Source: Paraphysomonas bandaiensis
Lineage: Eukaryota > Chrysophyceae
DNA: 64,000 nucleotides
Assembly (NCBI GenBank): GCA_965644295.1
Contig: CBFFRP010000148.1
Coordinates: 62,001 to 126,000 of the forward strand
Reading direction: 5' to 3'
Below are positions 57,901-64,000 of the stretch, piece by piece (positions within the stretch are counted from its first letter, which is position 1; each line of letters opens with the position of its first letter). Both the position numbers and the translations under genes were made by a program. The notes under the pieces are model-generated. The model was not told the DNA's origin. It made no database searches and was given only the letters and a program-made list of their open reading frames with translations.

Positions 57901-58725
57901 TATACAAGTTCAAGGCTAATGGGATTACATCCTAATTTGAAACCGTCTTTGGCTAAATGTGGCACTTGCTTTAAAGAAGCACCATCTCGTACTAAGGTTA
58001 AAAAGGGGATGGCCACTCCAGACGGATCAGTGGTGAGTAATATAGGCATTTTCAAAGAAAATTAATTTGCTATGGTAGTTTCAGATAGACGGTAGTGTTG
58101 GTTTTGTGGCGGCTGTTTGTGAAATGATACTTCAATCACATGAACCCGGAATTGTATCTTTTCTTCCTGCTATTCCAGCAGAGTTGTCTAGATATGGTGA
58201 GATCTTAATTAATATTTCGTAGAGATTTGTGACATTGAAATAGGTAAAGCTCTGGATATTAGGGCTAGAGGTGGCTACTCTGTATCGTTTCAGTGGTCTA
58301 AAAATCGCGTTACAGCTGCTGTTCTTGAGATAAAAGAATGGCACCCTTGGCTATTGGGACAAATAGAAACATCGCCTGGATACTTTCGACCCCCTTCATC
58401 TTCCACTAGACCAGACATACCAGATCCTATTCCTCGTTTATTGTTGTCCTTTCCTAATAGAATGATTTCTCTTACTGGGCATGCCAATGTAACGGGTTTA
58501 TCACATGGCAATAAGCCTTGCGCGAGACAAGTTTCGAATACAACCGGTAATCAGTTTAGTGATTCAGTAGTTGATTTAAAGCTCGATTCGGTATTGTTTG
58601 TTGAAATAGATGTCTTTCCTTGTAATCTGTTTTTGTGCTCTGATATAATTAGCAGAGAGAAATGTGCCATGCAAATTAAGCACTTAGTACGTAGCTCAAA
58701 CTTTATTGATTCGTATACAGGGTAA
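54967..58725 (+). CDS. GH95-type alpha-L-fucosidase-like glycoside hydrolase
   Basis: Exons 54967-57303, 57352-57469, 57521-58032, 58085-58196 and 58244-58725 give 1,186 residues. The chosen Met starts a hydrophobic signal-like stretch (FTFFTSILYFYFIVIQ), so it is secreted or vacuolar. The GH95 N-domain begins WNDQWPIGNGRIGALIGG. The catalytic (alpha/alpha)6 part has GLWCDGP, YHLNINMQMMYWPSNSVGL, GWVGHGFTDDLLDMG and TTSPENSY, which holds the expected general acid Glu. The C-terminal part has IDGSVGFVAAVCEMILQSH, LPAIPAELS and RARGGYSVSFQW. A Lys/Arg/Ser-rich insertion of about 150 residues (near 180-300) is unusual. The helix that normally reads ARL-x-DG reads SRLRQP, so activity is uncertain. 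A further exon at 58755-58950 is possible. Confidence 0.82.
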
Positions 58726-59865
58726 GCTATATTAAAGAATTGAAATACTTGTAGTACCTATGTTCGGAGACGACGCGGCAAGAGCTGTTGGGGGCATACT
58801 GTTTCTCGCAGGTGGAGGAGCATCTGCAGATGGAGGTTCATTTTTTTCTCATTAAAATATCACAAAATTCTGCTAGATCGGATATCATTTGCTAATTCTG
58901 AGCTGCTTTCTGCTGCTGAAATTCGACGTCTCCGCCACCATCGTTACTAACAGTACTACTAACAGATCCCAGATCTGATAATACTTGTTGGTAGAAGTGG
59001 CGATAATATATATATATATATATATATCTAGTGGAAAGCAATGAGTATTAATTAACCTGAGTGATTATTGATCACAATTGTACTATTGATATTAGTATGT
59101 GTTACTACAAGTCAGTACTAATGTCAAATATTTTTCTTCTTGTGTTAAAATCGCAGTATAATTAAAATGGTAAACTTAGTGTCACTTCAATAATCAATAA
59201 TAGTCGCATATAGCCAATCTACTCATTCAGGGGCTGCTGTAGGTAATGACTATTTATTAGGTAATGGAATCACAATACTATCGGAATCGGCAAATAACGA
59301 TTAAATACCTGTGGATCTGACGTCACAGAGTGGATGAAACAATCACACTAAAGTTATGCGTCCGCTCGGAATTTTTACGCACACATCATTTTTACCCGGT
59401 AAAAATTGTAAATAGTAAATAGCAACCATGAAGCTGCGCAGCATTCACTCACCACATATCTTTCGTGATGTACTCCTCGTGTCCCTCTCCACTAAACTCA
59501 TCCATTACCTCTGTCACATATGACAGGGTGGTAATATTAAAAGATAACTTTAAATACATGCTAGCGTTCATTGCATTTCACTTTAGCGCCACTTGTCATA
59601 CCGCAATAAACGGTCATAACTCAATTACCTTGAAATACAGCTTTCAATTGCTCGCAAATATGCAAAACTCAACAGAGTTAAATTATTTATGAATAAGTTT
59701 TATTTGTTTCACTGCAGTAACGAACATAAATGTCTACAAAACACTTCAGTTCAAGTATTCGTAATTCAAATTGCGCAGCAATACGCACGAGATAGTATAA
59801 ATTTCGACATCAAGTTATGTTGGCGGATTAAAAAAGCACTCTATACCCTTTTCTCCATCAGTGCC
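58726..59865. other. Intergenic, with possible alternative last exon of the GH95 gene
   Basis: 58755-58950 is an open frame that continues the GH95 protein if a 33-bp intron (58722-58754) is removed. The rest is AT-rich, with a (TA)n run near 59008-59028 and a near-palindrome tttttacccggtaaaaa near 59389. No other gene is seen. Confidence 0.45.
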
Positions 59866-62800
59866 TTATCTTTTCCAAGTATAGCTACGTCTGGTTTCTG
59901 TCGTCCATCTTTGGCTCTTAGACTCTGGGCCGGGAGGATAACGCGCATTCGCAAACAAAGGGTTCATGGAAGCTCTCTCTGAAAAACTCTGTTGACAAAC
60001 GAAGAACGTTAGTGCATTACAGGAAACAAGATAAACATCAGTTAAGGCAGAAATAAAATCAACCGACTTACCATATCGCGCCCCCGAAAGCGAGTTGGGG
60101 CCGATTGCGGTCTACCATGGTTTCGGAGTTTGGTGCGATAACTTACATCTTCCCTTAACCCTAAAAGTGCAAGGTATAAGATTGGAGTGAGAAGCGAATG
60201 CAGGACATACCAATACGGTTAGCATTACGGGTCGCACGTATAGTATCGCCAACATTCCATCTGATAATAAACCACCGAAAGTTAAAACAAGTCTCAACAA
60301 TGTTGCCCTTTATAGACAAGTAGCTAACATAAGCAAGTAAACTAGCACCAGAGTATCGTGAACATATGGTCACATATTACCAGTACATAAGTGACGCATA
60401 AAAATTGATACAAAGTATTATGCTACAGCGCACACCTGTTGGAGCTTCTGCTCGAAGTAGAAACACCAATAGAGGAAGACGAATTGCGGCTATCACACAC
60501 TGAGCGAGTTGAATCTGCACTGGTTGCTGCCGCTTTTTGCAATCTTTCAGAAGGGATTTTCTCTGATTCTTTAGCTGCGACATATCCCACACTGTCCGTT
60601 TGAATCGAATGTACAGAATCTGAACTCTTCTCCTCGATATGACCGGCCCCAATATCGTGTACATGTGAAGAGGTAGGAGAGCTTTCTGCCCGCAATGAAC
60701 TTCTATCACAAATAGCGTCACTTTTACAAGTCAAGTCAGCTTGAGAAGTTGGGCTTCGAGGAGTTTGATCATGTTGATGAAGAAGATAAGAGTCCGGCCA
60801 AACGTAGCTTCTACGATGCTCTGTCTGCGCCTTTGCCGCAATCGTTTTAGGGTCGTTACGGTCGTAGAAAGGAACATTTCCTCCAATGAACACATTCACT
60901 GGAACAGCAGCAGTAGAATGATAAGTAGATATATCAGGAGAGACAAAGTTATCTTGATATTCAGATTTTCCTTGAAACTTCATATTAGTGGGCAAGACAG
61001 CTGTTCGACATTTTCGGACAGCGGAAGTTCTATCTACACTCTTGGAACGACGGCTGATTGAGGTTGTGATATCGGTACGCCCTCTTCGTTGTGATGAAAC
61101 GTCATGTGTATGTCCAATTTCATCCGTGGCCCTCATTGAGGAAAGTGGTGTGTCCACCTGAGAGTCTTTTCGTGTTGAAATTTGAGGAGGGACTTGAGGA
61201 AGCGGGGGTGTAGGAGCGTTTTCCTAGATATTATTCAATGAGTACACATAGAGCTAAAACTTATGATCGAACCTCTATATTAGAAAGTGTAGACCGTGAA
61301 TCTAATTTAGAATCCACTACACACTCCTCTGCTACAGCAGCCAAATTAAAAAGACACACCTAGCTTGCAAATCCATCTCAAACCTTTTTGTTCGTCTCTC
61401 CCATGACATGCAGGCATCGTTGTTATATTCGTATCAAGTGTTCGAATTATGGCAGGTTTCTTTTTAGAAAATTAATTTAATAGAAGAGAATATTGTATAA
61501 CTTACGGATGTAACAGGCCATTGCTTGTACTTATCATCATACTCTGATTTTCCAGCTAGTTTGGCGTCATCGCCATATGCAAGTGCTGACAGCAAAAATT
61601 CAGACATTAAGAAATGCAATTAGTGGTATACCTTTCGACTTTTCATGTGGCCAAGCAAATTTCACAGATGAGTTTACTTTTCGATTCGCCAGTTGTTCAG
61701 ATGTTAATCCTGCTGTAGATTCAGTCGGAATCTGCAGTTTTGCATTGATCGAAGAATAATCAGAATCTGGAGGCTATGAACATAACACGAGAGATTAGAT
61801 AAAGGCCATAACACCAACACAGCAATATATTTTCCACCGACCCCAATCTGATCATATTCACCGCTGGAGTGTGGAGGTGACGAGTCAATCTCAGAATGTG
61901 TCTTTGTCTTATTAACATCCGTGTTCACGGGAGTCAATACACCCTGGAAGGAATATCAATCAATATACACTTTCAGTACAAGGCTACACATACCACTATC
62001 TGCTTTGCCCATGGCTGATACTGATCACGATACTCTGTTGATGACTCTATATACAAGTGAGAACCATCACAAGTAAATAGCAATCAATTATACCTAATTT
62101 CACCGTGGGAGCTCCATTGGCCCCACTTGGAATTGCACCCAGAATGTCACCATTACTGGAGTCAATAATATCGTGATCAGAAGGTTTTGCACTTTTCGCA
62201 GCCTACAAATATGCAGCCAGGAAAATGACAAGCAATAACAAAACAGATTGAAGGGACACTTATCAAATTCCATCCATCATATCACTGCACACAGTATCCA
62301 ATACACCACCATAAGAAGACGAACCTTCGCATCAGACCATGATATGTAGCTATCTCTATATTCTGTGTGCCCCCTGTTTACGCCTCCTGGACCCCTACTG
62401 CACCCTACACTCACGTAATTCGACATCAGTGATATGAATGCTTGCAAACAGAGCCAACTACCTTTGATTTCTGGCCAGGCAAAATTCGTCGGAGCTGGTA
62501 GCGTCAACAATTCGGCAGACGTCGTTATACCAAATACAGGTTCACCTTCAGTCTCATCTTTCTTTGCTGACTGTTCCATAGCCATTTGCGCCTCAGACTT
62601 CCATTTCGAGGAATCAACTGCATCCGAGGAAGTGCAGATAGGATTGCGTGGAGCTGGGATAGACAGTGCAGATGCCTGGCCATATCATTTATGAGGGTTA
62701 AAATGGCTAGTCATACATTTTTTCGTATGTATGTACACAGTATACGAACTCTACCTTTGCTGTATTCCACTCATGAAACTCATCCCTGTATTCAGTGTGA

Positions 62801-64000
62801 TGATTACTCGTATTCGCCACATCATGGTGAGCGGGAGGCACTGGCCATGCGAAATTGCTCGGCGCCGGAGATTCACTGGGTCTAATAGGCGAGACTCTAT
62901 TTTGACTTTTATCTTCGTCATGACAATGTTGTGCTTGCTCCATGCGATCTCTAGATTCAGATATCCAATTTGAGGCATCTAGATCATCAGCAGAAAGCCC
63001 CATCGGATTGCGAGTAGGTTTAGGCGAGACAGCAGTCTACATGCGATGCGTATGACAAACACTTCATACAGATAGAACTAACGTATACCTGGGTGGGAAG
63101 AGGATGAGTGTGGTAACTATCGCGGTACTCGCTATGGCAATTAGTGTACTTAAGAGGGGCACGTGTAGGTGCTAAAAAAATCACGATTAAGTTTATAAGG
63201 TAACCATCAGAAAAGGTAAACAACCATTCGCCACTGATAAAACTTACCCTCGGGTGTTGGCCATGCAAAATTATTAGGTGAAGTCACGCACACTTGCGAC
63301 GCTAATCCAGCCGTTGGACCTTCACTCGATGACAGACAGTTCTGTGTGGCTTGCTCCATTTGGTCTTTTGCTTCTGATTTCCAATTTCTAACATTGCTAT
63401 GCGTTGTTGATACTTCAAACGGGTTGGTATCTTCCCGTGCAAGTGATTTTGCCTATGTATAGCTCAACTTAATACAATAACAAAACTGAATGAGGCAACC
63501 TTTGACAGCACCCATGCATGGTAGTTGTCCCTGTACTCCGTATGACAATCTTTGAAATCAAGTTCCCGTTTATCCGTAGCTGCAGGAAAAATTAGAAATT
63601 ATACAAACAAAATCACAAAAATTCACACCTTCGGGGACAGGCCATGCGAAGTTCGAAGGACGGGGACCTTCCAAGATATCCGCAGATGATGGATTCCCAG
63701 CAACTCTTCCATCATCTTCACCACAAGCCGCTGCTTGAGCAGCCTCTTCCATCGCCTCCTTTGCGAACGTCTTCCATTTCGAACTGTCCAAGGCATCTGC
63801 AGACAGGCCGAGAGGATTTGTAGAATCTTTGCGCACAATTCGAGCGGGCTGCGTCACATATTTAGCTTCAATTCTCACAAATATCCATACTAATATAACA
63901 ACATCGTGGGGGGGGGACTGCTACATTTACGTACCTCAGCCAAGGGCCAAGCATGGTAGCTGTCGTGAGTTTCCGTGTGTGTCTGACTCAAATCAAGGGG
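59866..64000 (-). CDS. SAXO/MAP6-like microtubule protein with repeated exon pairs, 5' partial
   Basis: About 17 exons on the - strand: from beyond 64000 to 63935, then 63848-63629, 63579-63500, 63452-63248, 63171-63089, 63036-62755, 62675-62462, 62394-62325, 62202-62094, 62046-61994, 61943-61842, 61773-61632 and 61585-61506. These are followed by about 61460-61375, 61324-61274, 61222-60436, 60260-60211, 60160-60072 and 59988-59866. Long exons carry GLSADALDSSKWK...MEEA... and end SNFAWPVPEG. Short exons carry HTEYRDSYHAWPLAK-type motifs (TEYRDNYHAW, SEYRDSYHTH, TEYRDEFHEW, TEYRDSYISW, TEYRDQYQPW). This second motif resembles the Mn/STOP repeats of MAP6 and SAXO proteins, which bind and stabilise axonemal or stable microtubules. 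The C-terminus is Ser-rich and basic. The start lies outside the window. Confidence 0.65.

Noticed and set aside
58998-59030. (TA)n run as a regulatory site
   Set aside because: A simple dinucleotide run in AT-rich spacer with no linked gene start.
1-64000. CRISPR arrays, operons, Shine-Dalgarno sites, tRNA or rRNA genes
   Set aside because: The tandem repeats have no spacers, genes carry spliceosomal introns, and I found no tRNA or rRNA signature by eye on either strand.

Overview
This window is nuclear DNA from a eukaryote, most likely a unicellular flagellated protist. The coding genes are broken by many very short GT-AG introns, mostly about 31-55 bp. Stops TAA, TAG and TGA all end recognisable genes, so the code looks standard. 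The gene set points to a cell with cilia, endosomal recycling and store Ca2+ signalling: VPS35L, an IP3-receptor-family channel, an FYVE RhoGEF, EF-hand/fibronectin-III and SAXO/MAP6-like proteins. I cannot place the lineage. The F-box plus 29-residue WLRSQDPPCPW-type ankyrin repeats resemble expansions I associate with algal and stramenopile protists, which is a hint only.

Layout. 1-413 (-) is the 5' end of a membrane protein cut by the window edge. 3429-9565 holds two copies of an F-box/ankyrin locus, a hAT transposon remnant and a third ankyrin relic. 10881-11210 (-) is an unknown short gene, divergent from an OGFOD1/TPA1-like dioxygenase (11840-13528, +). 14439-20333 (-) is a 15-exon EF-hand/FN3 protein, divergent from VPS35L (21106-24225, +). 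24890-26590 (-) is a GH20 beta-hexosaminidase, divergent from a TDRD3-like protein (27030-28319, +). 29742-31439 (-) is a decayed RluA-type pseudouridine synthase. 32315-42549 (+) is a roughly 2,850-residue IP3-receptor-like channel. 42550-48594 is gene-poor and holds a decayed Ty1/copia remnant, dispersed repeats and a coiled-coil ORF. 48595-49813 (+) is a predicted doubly acylated protein with two discoidin-like domains. 51848-54186 (-) is a DH-PH-FYVE-villin-headpiece protein, divergent from a GH95 fucosidase-like enzyme (54967-58725, +). 59866-64000 (-) is a SAXO/MAP6-like repeat protein whose 5' end lies beyond the window.

The genes do not form a pathway. The strongest shared pattern is regulatory: head-to-head gene pairs are separated by short regions carrying ATAC/ATGT tetranucleotide tracts. 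The most interesting items are the DH-PH-FYVE-VHP protein, completed by a hidden 54-bp last exon; the channel that has lost the canonical GGGVGD pore signature and the Cys pair of the C-terminal zinc finger; and the exon-pair repeat protein with alternating SNFAWP and TEYRDSY motifs. All exon junctions were inferred by eye from frame continuity, splice signals and family conservation.
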